From positions 1 through 61,659 of the forward strand of contig NZ_BJUK01000023.1 in NCBI RefSeq assembly GCF_007989625.1: a stretch of 61,659 nt of DNA. Reading direction: 5' to 3'. The position numbers were made by a program, and so were the translations under genes. The notes under the pieces are model-generated. The model saw only the letters and a program-made list of their open reading frames with translations, made no database searches and was not told where the DNA came from. Numbering within the stretch: the first letter of the stretch is position 1; each line of letters begins with the position of its first letter. The DNA comes from Bisbaumannia pacifica (GTDB lineage: Bacteria > Pseudomonadota > Gammaproteobacteria > Pseudomonadales > Halomonadaceae). Positions 26,878-36,608 of the stretch are shown here, piece by piece.

Positions 26878-27592
26878 GCGGTTGGCTATATCCCGAACGG
26901 AAAAGGCGGTCATTCTATATGATGCCGACAGTTTAAGTGACGCCGCCCCCGGGCCACAAATCGGCCCCGGCAGCGCACCAACGCCTACCTGGTTCCAGGG
27001 CGCCTTCTGGGAGGCCCGTCAGGCGGTGGTCGGCCAGGCCCCGGGGCGGGGCGCCAGCCTGTTTCTCGAGGCGGGCCCCGAGGAGTGGGTACTGCGTCCC
27101 TATCGCCGCGGCGGGCTGATCGCCCGGCTCAGCGAGGCGCGCTACCTGTGGACCGGCGAGGCGCGCAGTCGTGCCTTCCGCGAACTGCGCCTGACGGCGG
27201 CACTCCATGAGCGGGGCCTGCCGGTACCGCGGCCGGTGGCGGCCTGCCTCTGGCGCCATGGCCTGACCTACGAGGCGGCACTGATTACGGTGCGCCTGCC
27301 CGGCGCCAAGGCCCTGGCCGAACGCCTGACCCGCGCCGACGCCTGCCTGCTGGCGCGGGTCGGCCGCACCATCCGCCAGTTTCATCGGGCGGGGCTGGAT
27401 CACGTCGACCTCAATGCCCGCAACCTGTTGGTGGACGAGACCGGCCAGGTGTGGCTGATCGACCTCGACCGCTGCCGCCTGCGCCACCCCGGCCCTTGGC
27501 GCGAACGCAACCTGCAACGCCTGGAGCGCTCGCTGAAGAAATTCGGCGTCCCCGAGGCCATGGCCGCCATTCGCCGCGGTTACGCGGAGTAG
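26876..27592 (+). CDS. kdkA: Kdo kinase KdkA
   Basis: Predicted ATP-dependent 3-deoxy-D-manno-octulosonic acid kinase that phosphorylates Kdo in the inner core. The 238-residue product has the family layout: FQGAFWEARQAVVGQAPGRGASLFL, then WVLRPYRRGGLIARLSEARYLW, the kinase-like AFRELRLTAALHERGLPVPRPVAA, the catalytic loop DHVDLNARNLLVDETG and VWLIDLDRCRL. The ATG at 26876 is preceded by AGAGG and is the only in-frame start close to the family N-terminus. Its 3' end overlaps the convergent GT9 gene by 13 bases. In H. influenzae kdkA is also next to opsX. Confidence 0.85.
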   Translation: MRLAISRTEKAVILYDADSLSDAAPGPQIGPGSAPTPTWFQGAFWEARQAVVGQAPGRGASLFLEAGPEEWVLRPYRRGGLIARLSEARYLWTGEARSRAFRELRLTAALHERGLPVPRPVAACLWRHGLTYEAALITVRLPGAKALAERLTRADACLLARVGRTIRQFHRAGLDHVDLNARNLLVDETGQVWLIDLDRCRLRHPGPWRERNLQRLERSLKKFGVPEAMAAIRRGYAE

Positions 27593-28587
27593 AGGCGCGA
27601 CAACAGGGACTCCTGCGTGCCCAGGATATCGCTTGTCTCGGGCACCCGGCCGTCACGATGGAAGACCGCCTCGTGGCACGCCTCGTAGTGGGGCCAGTAG
27701 CGGAAGGGTACCGTCATATAGAAGATCCCCAGCGTCGGCGTATGAGTGGCCAGGGCCAGGTTCCTGACCCCAGTGTCCCCGGAGACCAGCAGCGCGCTCT
27801 CGGCGAGGAAGGGCGCCAGGGCATCCAGGTCGAGGCGCCGTTGCACCGAGACATTGGCATGCCGACCGGCGATATCCATCAGGAAGTCACCGCTCTCTTC
27901 CGCCTTGTTCCCTTCCAGCAGCACATGCTGATAGCCGGGGAAACGGATGGCGGCCTGATCGATCAACGCCGCCCAGGATTCTCGAGAGAGGGACTTGCGG
28001 CTCACCGCCGCATAGGGGAAATAGACGATGCGGTGGCGCGCCTCCCCTGGCCGATGGCGAGGCAGGGAGAACTCCAGCGGATACTGCGGCTTATGCCCCA
28101 TGATCTTGAGGAAATCGAGCAGGATCTCCGCCTCATAGTGGAAGTCGGAACGCAGGATCCCCACATCGAAGAGCAGCCGATTAAAGACCTGGCGATAGGG
28201 AAAGCCGAGCTTGACCCGCGCCCGGGTCACCAGGCTGAGCAGCCGGGAGCGGGAGGTGTCGGCCAGGTCGAAGAGCACGTCATAGCGCCCCGGCTCGCGC
28301 AGCGAGCGCCATTGCTCGGCCAGGAAGCCTTCGCCATCCAGCACATGCACCTCGTCGATCAGGTCCCTCGGTAGGGCGTACTGATAGCGGCTGACCGTAC
28401 TCAGGGTGATATGGGCCCGCGGGAAGACGCGACGCAGCTCCACCAGGAAGGGGCGCGCCGCCATCATGTCACCGAAGGCGCACTGGCGAATCACTAGGAT
28501 TCGGCGCACCTCCTGCGGATCCAGTGCCGATAGCCAGCGCCGCCCGCGCTCATTCAGATACCCGCCCTTCTCCACCCAGGCCTTCAT
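27580..28587 (-). CDS. GT9-family (heptosyltransferase-like) enzyme
   Basis: A 335-residue LPS-core glycosyltransferase of the ADP-heptose:LPS heptosyltransferase type; acceptor unknown. It shows the N-terminal RRILVIRQCAFGDMMAARPFLVELRR and, in the donor-binding half, ALLVSGDTGVRNLALATHTPTLGIFYMTVPFRYWPHY. Compared with WaaC/WaaF the nucleotide motif has TGVRNLA instead of sGxxHxA, so activity or donor may differ. Its ATG overlaps the stop of the GT4 gene (ATGA at 28587-28584); the two form a coupled pair. Confidence 0.75.
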   Translation of the reverse strand: MKAWVEKGGYLNERGRRWLSALDPQEVRRILVIRQCAFGDMMAARPFLVELRRVFPRAHITLSTVSRYQYALPRDLIDEVHVLDGEGFLAEQWRSLREPGRYDVLFDLADTSRSRLLSLVTRARVKLGFPYRQVFNRLLFDVGILRSDFHYEAEILLDFLKIMGHKPQYPLEFSLPRHRPGEARHRIVYFPYAAVSRKSLSRESWAALIDQAAIRFPGYQHVLLEGNKAEESGDFLMDIAGRHANVSVQRRLDLDALAPFLAESALLVSGDTGVRNLALATHTPTLGIFYMTVPFRYWPHYEACHEAVFHRDGRVPETSDILGTQESLLSRLYSA

Positions 28588-29726
28588 GGTGCCTTCTCCG
28601 TTTCTATGTCCCGATAAATCGCCGTCAGGGCAGCGATATGTGCACTGATCTCGAACTCCTGGGCAACCCGCTCCGCGGCGGCCTTCCCCAGGGCCCGGCG
28701 CAGGCCGGCATCCTCGGCCAGCTCGCGTAGGGCCTCGGCCCAGGCCAGGGGCGAATCCGGTGGCGCCAGGCGCCCACACGTCGGCGGCAACAGCTCGGGG
28801 ATGGCGCCGCTGTCGGCGCCGATCACCGCCTTGCCGGCGGCCATCGCCTCGATCACGGTGAGGCCGAAGGCCTCGTTCACCGAGGGCACGCAGACCACGT
28901 CCAGGGCCTCCATCAGCCGCGGCAGGTCGCGACGAAAGCCGGTCAGGGTGACGCGCTCGCCCAGGGCCAGCTCGGCGATACGCGAGCGCAGCCGCGCCAC
29001 ATAGGCTTCGTCGCTGCCCTCGCTGGCCTCGAGGCCGCCGATCAGCACGCCCTGGAAGCGTAGCGCCGGCGCCAGCCGCGCCAGTTCCGCCAGGGCCTCC
29101 AGCCACAGTTCCTGGCCCTTGCCGGGCGTCAGCCGCCCCGGCAGGCCGATGGCGATGGCGCCGTCGGCAATGCCCAGTTCGCCGCTCAGGGTAGCGCATT
29201 CTCGCGCCGTCAGCCGCGGCCGATAGGGCGCGGTGTCGATGCCCAGATAGAGGCGCCGAATGCGTTCCGGGGGCAGCGCGAAGGCCTTGAGGTTACGGGC
29301 CCGGGTCGCCTCGCTGATGGAGAGCAGCCCGCTCAGCTTGCCGTAGGCCCAGCGGTGGTAGGGCCCCTTCTTGGGCCGGGTCACCCCCATGTGCTCGGTG
29401 AACACCAGGCGCAGGGCGGGCCAGAGAGTGGCCAACAGGGCGGCCAGGCGCAGGTCGCTGGACTTGTGACAATGCACCACGCGGATATCATGGTGCTTCA
29501 GGTAGCGCAGGATCCGCGGCGCCGCCAGCAGGGCGCGCCCCCGGGAGGGCACCGTCAAGGGCGTGATGCCGGCCTCCTCGAGGCTGGCCGCCACCCGGGA
29601 ACCCGCCAACGCCAGGCCGTGGGCCTGCCAGCCCTGGCGTTCGAGCTCGGGGATCATCCGTGCCGGGTACATTTCCAGTCCACCCCACCCTTCAGAGAGG
29701 CAGATATGCATTACCTTGTGGGACAA
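28584..29726 (-). CDS. GT4-family glycosyltransferase
   Basis: GT-B fold enzyme (about 380 residues) likely to add a sugar to the LPS core. Landmarks: MHICLSEGWGGLEMYPARMIPEL, HCHKSSDLRLAALLATLWP, FTEHMG, the donor-site IAIGLPGRLTPGKGQELWLEAL, VLIGG, and the EX7E segment VPSVNEAFGLTVIEAMAAGKAVI. The TTG at 29726 is the preferred start because AAGGAG lies seven bases upstream; ATG 29711 and TTG 29747 are alternatives. Exact sugar and linkage are not predictable. Confidence 0.8.
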   Translation of the reverse strand: MSHKVMHICLSEGWGGLEMYPARMIPELERQGWQAHGLALAGSRVAASLEEAGITPLTVPSRGRALLAAPRILRYLKHHDIRVVHCHKSSDLRLAALLATLWPALRLVFTEHMGVTRPKKGPYHRWAYGKLSGLLSISEATRARNLKAFALPPERIRRLYLGIDTAPYRPRLTARECATLSGELGIADGAIAIGLPGRLTPGKGQELWLEALAELARLAPALRFQGVLIGGLEASEGSDEAYVARLRSRIAELALGERVTLTGFRRDLPRLMEALDVVCVPSVNEAFGLTVIEAMAAGKAVIGADSGAIPELLPPTCGRLAPPDSPLAWAEALRELAEDAGLRRALGKAAAERVAQEFEISAHIAALTAIYRDIETEKAP

Positions 29727-29767
29727 GGTCGTCTCCTTCGTTGCCAAGCCGGGATCCGGGCCCGCCG

Positions 29768-30838
29768 ATGACCGATGCCACCGCCTCCCCGCGGCGCATC
29801 CTGGTGGTGCGCAACGACAAGCTGGGCGATTTCATGCTCGCCTGGCCGGCCCTGGCGAGCCTTAAACGGGCCAGTGGCGCTAACCATATCACCGTCCTGG
29901 TGCCCGGCTATACCGCGCCCCTGGCGCGGGCCTGCCCCTGGGTGGACGAGGTGCTGGTGGATCCCGGCGATCACGCCGGGCGTCGTGCCCAGCGCGAGCT
30001 ATTGGACACCCTGCGCCGGGGACGCTTCGATGCCCTGCTGACCCTCTTCTCCACGCCACGTATCGGCTGGTTGGGCTGGCGGGCGGGCATTCCCCTGCGC
30101 CTGGCGCCGGCCACCAAGTGGGCGCAGGTATTCTACAACCGCCGGATCACCCAGCGCCGCTCCCGTTCCGAGAAACCGGAGTACGTCTACAACCTGGAGC
30201 TCGCCCGCGCCCTGCAGCGCGAGCTGGGGCAGGTCACGCCGGAGGTGGCGCCCCCCTACTGGCCACTGCCTGCCGCGGAGCGCCAGGCCCAGCGCCAACG
30301 GCTCGGTGACGAGCTGGGCCTGGCCTCCGAGCGCCCCTGGCTCTTCCTCCACCCGGGCAGCGGCGGCTCGGCGGTCAACCTGACGGCGGCACAGTATCGC
30401 GACCTGGCGGTCGGCGTCTCCGCCCGCCTGACCCACCCGCCCCTCTGGCTGCTCACCGCCGGCCCCGGCGAGGAGGCCGCCGCCGATGGCCTGGCCCAGG
30501 ATCTGGGTGACGCGGGCCTCGAGGCCCATCGGGTGCCCGCGCGCCCCGACCTGGCCGCCTTCGCCAGGACCCTGATGGCGGCGGACCTGTTTATCGCCGG
30601 CTCCACCGGCCCGCTGCATATCGCCGGCTGCCTGGATCGCCCCACGGCGGGGTTCTATCCCGCCAAGCGCTCGGCGACGCCGCTGCGCTGGCAGACCTGT
30701 AACCGGGCGGAGCATCGACTGGCCTTCAGCCCGCCGGCCCTGCCGGGTCAGGAGACCGAGATGTCGCGGATCGACTTGCAAGCGGCCGCCGAGGCCATCG
30801 CCGAGCGGATCCATCAGCAAGACAAAAGCGAAGAATAA
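29768..30838 (+). CDS. GT9-family (heptosyltransferase-like) enzyme
   Basis: A 356-residue glycosyltransferase of family GT9. It starts RRILVVRNDKLGDFMLAWPALASLKR and has the C-terminal ADLFIAGSTGPLHIAGCLDRPTAGFYPAKRSATPLRW, with the donor-site STGPLHIA motif intact; RPWLFLHPGSGGSAVNLTAAQYRDLA is also family-typical. It is divergent from the GT4 gene (41 bases between the starts) and convergent with the WaaE-like gene. Probable LPS-core or O-chain heptosyltransferase; which position it fills is not known. Confidence 0.78.
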   Translation: MTDATASPRRILVVRNDKLGDFMLAWPALASLKRASGANHITVLVPGYTAPLARACPWVDEVLVDPGDHAGRRAQRELLDTLRRGRFDALLTLFSTPRIGWLGWRAGIPLRLAPATKWAQVFYNRRITQRRSRSEKPEYVYNLELARALQRELGQVTPEVAPPYWPLPAAERQAQRQRLGDELGLASERPWLFLHPGSGGSAVNLTAAQYRDLAVGVSARLTHPPLWLLTAGPGEEAAADGLAQDLGDAGLEAHRVPARPDLAAFARTLMAADLFIAGSTGPLHIAGCLDRPTAGFYPAKRSATPLRWQTCNRAEHRLAFSPPALPGQETEMSRIDLQAAAEAIAERIHQQDKSEE

Positions 30839-30873
30839 TTAACCATCGGAACTCGGCGGTGATCCTGGAGAGC

Positions 30874-30890
30874 GGCGAAGGACCTTCGCC
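30874..30890. terminator. Possible two-way terminator hairpin
   Basis: Perfect 8-base stem GGCGAAGG / CCTTCGCC around a single A, lying between the stops of the convergent GT9 and WaaE-like genes. There is no U-tract on either side, so termination ability is uncertain. Confidence 0.35.
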
Positions 30891-30899
30891 CTTCGGCCG

Positions 30900-31682
30900 T
30901 TAGTGACTATCGGAGGTATCGCCGGGCGGCGGGCTAGTGCGGGTCCGTACCCAGAGGTCCGCATACTTGGCGAAGGTGGAGTGCGCCGAGAGCAGCGCCA
31001 ACAGCAGCCCCTGGCGCCCGTCCAGGAAGCCCGCCTTGAGCAGGTACATGCGCAGGAAACAGCCGATGCCGTGCACCACCCCCGCCCCCAGGCTGCCGCG
31101 CTTGCCCCGGGCGGCTCGCTGCTCCGCCCAGGCCTGGGCGTAGTGGGCCGACTTCTCCAGGTAGTGGCGCAGGTCACGGTAGGTGAAGTGGAGCAGGTCT
31201 CCGGCGAGCGCCTTGACCGGCAGGCTCTCGGGATTCTCCAGCTTCTCGTGCACCAGGGCATCGTTATAACCGGCGCGGCCCCGGGGATAGAGGCGGGCGA
31301 CCCGATCCGGGTACCAGCCAGAGTGGCGAATAAAGTCGCCGAAGCACCAGGAGAGCCGCGCCAGGGTGTAGATCGCCGGGGTCGCCTCGGCCAGGGCGGC
31401 CTGGAGGCTCCGGCGCAGCTCAGGGGTGACCCTTTCGTCGGCATCCACCATCAGGATCCAGTCGCTCTCCACCAGGGCCTCGGCCCGGCGACGCTGGATA
31501 CCGAAGCCCTGCCAGTCCGCCGCCACCGCCACCTTGTCGGTATAGCGGGCGGCAATCTCGCGAGTGGCATCCTGGCTGCCGGCATCCAGCACCACGATCT
31601 CGTCGACCCAGGTGAGGGTATCGAGACAGGCGGCGAGGTGCTCGGCCTCGTTCTTGACGATGAGTACGGCGGCCAGCGACAT
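30900..31682 (-). CDS. waaE: WaaE-like LPS core glucosyltransferase (GT2)
   Basis: GT2 enzyme close to Klebsiella/Serratia WaaE (KdtX), which adds a beta-1,4-glucose to the first core heptose. The 260 residues include AAVLIVKNEAEHLAACLDTL, DEIVVLDAGSQDAT, DWQGFGIQRRRA, the DxD-type ILMVDADERV, RHSGWYPDRVARLYPRGRAGYNDALVHEKL, and the C-terminal GFLDGRQGLLLALLSAHSTFAKYADLW. The start MSLAAVLIVKNE at 31682 fits the family; the longer frame upstream is not supported. Confidence 0.8.
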   Translation of the reverse strand: MSLAAVLIVKNEAEHLAACLDTLTWVDEIVVLDAGSQDATREIAARYTDKVAVAADWQGFGIQRRRAEALVESDWILMVDADERVTPELRRSLQAALAEATPAIYTLARLSWCFGDFIRHSGWYPDRVARLYPRGRAGYNDALVHEKLENPESLPVKALAGDLLHFTYRDLRHYLEKSAHYAQAWAEQRAARGKRGSLGAGVVHGIGCFLRMYLLKAGFLDGRQGLLLALLSAHSTFAKYADLWVRTRTSPPPGDTSDSH

Positions 31683-31853
31683 GGGACGATCCTGCGCGAC
31701 GATGGGGAAGGCGCCAGTGTAAGGGGGCCCCGGGGCCATCGCAACGCGCCCTCTCCAGCCCGGTAGCGAAGCTTGTTAGGCTAGGAGGTTGCCGAATGCG
31801 CTAGTGGAGTCGGCAGTCTTCCAGGTCCCACCTCAACCGCCAGAGAAACCGCC

Positions 31854-33542
31854 TTGAAATCGAGCCTCCCCCTGCTGAGCCATCCTTTTCGCCACCCCCG
31901 CTGGTGGGCCCTGGGCTTCCTGGGCCTCTGCCTGGGACACGCCCTGAGCGTGCTGCTGCCGATCCCCTGGTTCAGCCTGCTGCCCATCGCCGGCCTGTGG
32001 CTGGGCCTGGCCGCCAGGCTGGGCTGGGGAGCGCCCCGCCATGCTCGCTATCGACGCGTCTGGCCCTGGTCGCTGCTGCCCCTGGCCCTGTGGTGGGTCT
32101 ACCTCTACCTCTCCCATGGCTTCGGCATCGTCGACCTGGGGGCGGTTTTCTTCCACCTGCAGGCGGGCATCTCCGAGCACGGCGGCGCCGGGCGCATCAC
32201 CGCGGCCATCCTCTATACTCTGGCGGGCCTGCTGAGCCTGGTGGCCTTCACCTGGCTGATTCGCACCGACAGGCGCTGGCGACTGTGGGAGAAGGTACTG
32301 ATGCTGGCCCTGGTGGCCGGCAATCCCCTGCTCTTCGGCCTGGGGCAGCGCGGCGCGGCCATCGTGGTGGAGGACGACGGCGCCTGGCTCGACCGCCGCT
32401 ATCAGCAGCCCGTGCTCCAGGGCCGCCCGGCCTCTCCCCCCAATCTGCTGGTGATCTATCTGGAGAGCCTCGAGCGCACCTATGCCGACCGGGAGCGCTT
32501 CGGCGATGCCTATGCCGACCTGGATCGGCTCGGCGCGCGGGGCAGCGTCTTCGCGGGGGTGCGCCAGCTCGACAATACCGGCTGGACCATGGCCGGGATG
32601 ATCGCCAGCCAGTGCGGGGTGCCGTTGATGCCCGCCGGCCTGCTGCATGACCGCCAGTTCGAACCCCTGGAGGCGGTGGCCCCCGGGGTCGACTGCCTGG
32701 GCGACCTGCTGAGCGAGGAGGGCTATCGCCTCACCTACCTGGGCGGCGCCAGCACCGACTTCGCCGGCAAGGGCCTGTTCTACGAGGGGCATGGCTTCGA
32801 TCGGGTGCTGGGCCGCGAAGCGCTGACCCCGCGCCTGACCGACCCGGATTACCTCAACAGCTGGGGGCTCTACGACGACACCCTCTTCGACATCGCCATG
32901 CAGGAAATCGACGCCCTGGAAGCCGAACCAGGCCCCTGGGGCCTGGTCATGCTGACCCTGGGCAGCCATGCCCCCAATGGCTACCCGTCCCGGCGCTGCC
33001 GGGAGCGCCAGGGCGAATTCGATGGCGTGGATATCCTCTACTCGGTGGAGTGCACCGCCTGGCTGACCCGCGACTTCCTGGAACGCCTGGAGGCCAGGGG
33101 CCTGCTGGACGACACCCTGGTGATGATCGCCAGCGATCACCTCAGCATGCGGGTCTCGGCCTGGGACCAGTTGGTCCTCGGCGAGCGGGACAACACCTTC
33201 ATGCTGTTGGGGCCGGGCGTCGAGGCGACCCGCATCGAGCGGCAGGCCTCGACCCTGGACCTCTACCCCACCCTGCTGGAGGCCATGGGCTACGACCTGC
33301 CCCAGCACCGGGCCGGCCTGGGCGTCTCCCTACTGGCGCCGACCCTCAACCTGGTGGAACGCCACGGGGTCGAGGAGATCAACCGGCGCCTGACCCAGGA
33401 GCGTGCCCTGCAGCAGCGTCTCTGGGAGGGGTTGGCCCCGCGGCCCAGGGCCCAGGGCGACGAGGACGCCGCTTCGGGTGGCGTGGAGCAGGTCACGGAA
33501 ATGCCCCGGGACAAGCCCGCGGGAGAGATGCCGCCGCTTTAA
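31854..33542 (+). CDS. OpgB/MdoB-like membrane phosphoglycerol transferase
   Basis: Inner-membrane sulfatase-fold enzyme expected to transfer phosphoglycerol. Residues 15-135 contain four or five membrane helices; the periplasmic catalytic domain (about 180-500) has the metal-binding NLLVIYLESLERT, the nucleophile region NTGWTMAGMIASQCGVPL, which resembles E. coli OpgB (MdoB), and CLGDLLSEEGYRLTYLGG...FAGKGLFYEGHGFDRVLG. It is shorter (562 residues) than E. coli OpgB (about 760). TTG is the only start near the first helix. Its stop overlaps that of waaF by four bases. Substrate may be periplasmic glucans or, from the location, LPS core. Confidence 0.75.
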   Translation: MKSSLPLLSHPFRHPRWWALGFLGLCLGHALSVLLPIPWFSLLPIAGLWLGLAARLGWGAPRHARYRRVWPWSLLPLALWWVYLYLSHGFGIVDLGAVFFHLQAGISEHGGAGRITAAILYTLAGLLSLVAFTWLIRTDRRWRLWEKVLMLALVAGNPLLFGLGQRGAAIVVEDDGAWLDRRYQQPVLQGRPASPPNLLVIYLESLERTYADRERFGDAYADLDRLGARGSVFAGVRQLDNTGWTMAGMIASQCGVPLMPAGLLHDRQFEPLEAVAPGVDCLGDLLSEEGYRLTYLGGASTDFAGKGLFYEGHGFDRVLGREALTPRLTDPDYLNSWGLYDDTLFDIAMQEIDALEAEPGPWGLVMLTLGSHAPNGYPSRRCRERQGEFDGVDILYSVECTAWLTRDFLERLEARGLLDDTLVMIASDHLSMRVSAWDQLVLGERDNTFMLLGPGVEATRIERQASTLDLYPTLLEAMGYDLPQHRAGLGVSLLAPTLNLVERHGVEEINRRLTQERALQQRLWEGLAPRPRAQGDEDAASGGVEQVTEMPRDKPAGEMPPL

Positions 33543-34582
33543 CCCTCGCCCCCGAAGGGCTCGGCGAGCAGGGCCGCCAGCAGGCGTTCGGGGGCCATCC
33601 GGGTCAGGCAGTGGGTATGTCCCAGGGGACAGGTACGCTGAAAGCAGGGCGAGCACTCGAGGGACAGGGTATGGATCTCGGCGTTGCCGGTCAGCGGCGG
33701 CGTATAGGCCGGCGAAGAGGAGCCGTAGAGGGCATGCACTCGGGTCCCCACCGCCGCCGCCACATGCATCAGGCCGGAGTCGTTGGTCACCACCTGGCGG
33801 CAATCGGCGAGCAGGTCCACCGCATCCGCCAGCCGGGTCTTGCCGCACAGGTTATGGGCATGCTCGAGCCCGGCGCCGATCGTCTCGCCGGCCTCCACGT
33901 CCTTGGGGCCGCCCAGCACCCGCACCTCGAAGCCTCGCTCTACCAACGCCTCGGCCAGGGCCCGGAAGTGTGCCAGGGGCCACTGCTTGGCGGGCCCATA
34001 CTCGGCCCCCGGCATCATGCCGATGGCGGGCCGCGACGACAGGCCTTGGGCCAGGCGCAGCTCCACCAGGTTATCGGCATCCACCGCCAACCGCGGTCGC
34101 GGGATCGGGAAGTCCCCAGCGGCGGCCGCCTCGGCGGGCATCCCCAGGGCCACGAAGCGCTTCACGGTCTGATCGAGTACCGCCTTGTCGAGGCGCCGAC
34201 GATCATTGAGCAGGCCATAGCGCTGCTCGCCGGTGAAGCCGGTGCGCCGGGGAATGCGCGCCAGGAAGGGTACCAGGGCCGACTTCAGGGAGCGCGGCAG
34301 GACGATGGCACGATCGAAGTGCCCCTTGAGCCGGGCGGCCAGGGCTCGACGCGCACCCCAGCCGAACTGCCCATGCCCCACCTCCAGGCCATGGGCCTCG
34401 TCCACCTCGGCCATGCGCTCGAGGATCGGCAGCGACCAGGGCGGCGCCACCACGCCGATGCGGCAACCGGGGTGGCGCGCCTTGAGGGTCATGAACAGGC
34501 TCTGGGCCATCACCATGTCGCCGACCCAGGAGGGGCCGACCACCAGGATGCGCGGCCCCCCGGTGGCCTCGGCGCTAGCCAT
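33539..34582 (-). CDS. waaF: LPS heptosyltransferase II
   Basis: Adds the second heptose to the inner core. The 347-residue GT9 enzyme opens with [21 protein letters not shown], carries [40 protein letters not shown], and [18 protein letters not shown], and the donor motif [25 protein letters not shown]; the Cys-rich C-terminal [16 protein letters not shown] is diagnostic of WaaF. It overlaps hldD by eight bases, forming an hldD-waaF operon as in enterics. Confidence 0.96.
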   Translation of the reverse strand: MASAEATGGPRILVVGPSWVGDMVMAQSLFMTLKARHPGCRIGVVAPPWSLPILERMAEVDEAHGLEVGHGQFGWGARRALAARLKGHFDRAIVLPRSLKSALVPFLARIPRRTGFTGEQRYGLLNDRRRLDKAVLDQTVKRFVALGMPAEAAAAGDFPIPRPRLAVDADNLVELRLAQGLSSRPAIGMMPGAEYGPAKQWPLAHFRALAEALVERGFEVRVLGGPKDVEAGETIGAGLEHAHNLCGKTRLADAVDLLADCRQVVTNDSGLMHVAAAVGTRVHALYGSSSPAYTPPLTGNAEIHTLSLECSPCFQRTCPLGHTHCLTRMAPERLLAALLAEPFGGEG

Positions 34583-35531
34583 TCAGCCACTCCAGGTAGG
34601 CGCGCACGCCCTGGGCCACGCTCTTGAACTCGGCGTCATAGCCGGCCTCCCGCAGCCGCGAGATATCGGCACGGGTGTAGCTCTGGTAGCGCCCCTTGAG
34701 CTCCTCGGGAAAGTCGATGTACTCGATCTTGCCGCGGCCGTAGTAGTCGATCACCGCCTCGCCGATGGCCTTGAAGGGCTCGGCGCGGCCGCTGCCCAGG
34801 TTGAAGATGCCGGAGCGCTCCGGGTGATCGAGGAACCATAGGTTGACGTCGACCACGTCGCCCACATAGACGAAGTCGCGGCTCTGCATGCCCGCCTCAT
34901 AGCCGTCCCAGGCACCGAACAGCTTGAGGTCCTGGCCGGCGCTCACCTGGGTATGGTGGTGATAGGCGACGCTGGCCATCTTGCCCTTGTGCTGCTCCCG
35001 GGGGCCATAGACGTTGAAGTAGCGGAAGCCCACCACCTGACTGGTGAACTGATCCCAGCGAGCGCGCACGTACTGATCGAAGAGCAGCTTGGAGTAGCCG
35101 TAGACGTTGAGCGGTTTCTCGTGCTCCGGCGCCTCCACGAACACCTCGCTGCCGCCATAGGTGGCCGCCGAGGAGGCGTAGAGGAAGGGGATGCCACGCT
35201 GCTGGCAGAAGTGCAGCAGCACCTTGGAATACTCGAAGTTGTTGTCGAGCATGAAGCGGCCGTCCCACTCGGTGGTGTCGGAGCAGGCCCCCTCGTGGAA
35301 GATCGCCTCGATGGTCGGCAGGGTCGCCGGCCCACCGGCGAGCTCCGCCTCGGCGCGACGCCGGAAGTCATCCTTGTCCAGGTAGTCACCCAGGGTGCAG
35401 TCGGCCAGGTTGACGAACTTGGTGCCGTCGGAGAGGTCGTCCACCACCATCACGTCCTGGTGGCCGCGGGCATTCAGGGCCTTGACCAGATTCGAGCCGA
35501 TAAAGCCGGCCCCGCCTGTTACTACGATCAT
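34575..35531 (-). CDS. hldD: ADP-L-glycero-D-manno-heptose 6-epimerase
   Basis: Last step of ADP-heptose synthesis: epimerises the D,D form to the L,D form. The 318 residues have the NADP-binding [33 protein letters not shown], a Ser/Tyr-Lys catalytic pair (ASSAATYGG and [13 protein letters not shown]), and [23 protein letters not shown]. Full length and intact. It supplies the donor for opsX and waaF; gmhB and hldE, also in this window, act earlier in the same pathway. gmhA is not here. Confidence 0.97.
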   Translation of the reverse strand: MIVVTGGAGFIGSNLVKALNARGHQDVMVVDDLSDGTKFVNLADCTLGDYLDKDDFRRRAEAELAGGPATLPTIEAIFHEGACSDTTEWDGRFMLDNNFEYSKVLLHFCQQRGIPFLYASSAATYGGSEVFVEAPEHEKPLNVYGYSKLLFDQYVRARWDQFTSQVVGFRYFNVYGPREQHKGKMASVAYHHHTQVSAGQDLKLFGAWDGYEAGMQSRDFVYVGDVVDVNLWFLDHPERSGIFNLGSGRAEPFKAIGEAVIDYYGRGKIEYIDFPEELKGRYQSYTRADISRLREAGYDAEFKSVAQGVRAYLEWLNG

Positions 35532-35655
35532 CGCTTGAGTCCTCTATCGTCCGGGCCGGCGCCGCGGACCAACTTGCCCGGGTGCCTATAACCGATTCCC
35601 CACTGATTGTATACTTGACGCCTTGTGAATTCATGGGCCAACCGGTGCTTCACCA

Positions 35656-36606
<951 letters not shown>

Positions 36607-36608
36607 GC

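Noticed and set aside
27580-29199. 539-codon reading of the GT9 gene that extends upstream to 29199
   Set aside because: The first 200 codons are Arg/Pro/Gly-rich shadow of the GT4 gene; the family start is at 28587, joined to the GT4 stop by ATGA.
35610-35620. TATACT and TTGACG in front of glyQ as a sigma-70 promoter
   Set aside because: The two elements are in the wrong order and spacing for one promoter; neither has a fitting partner.
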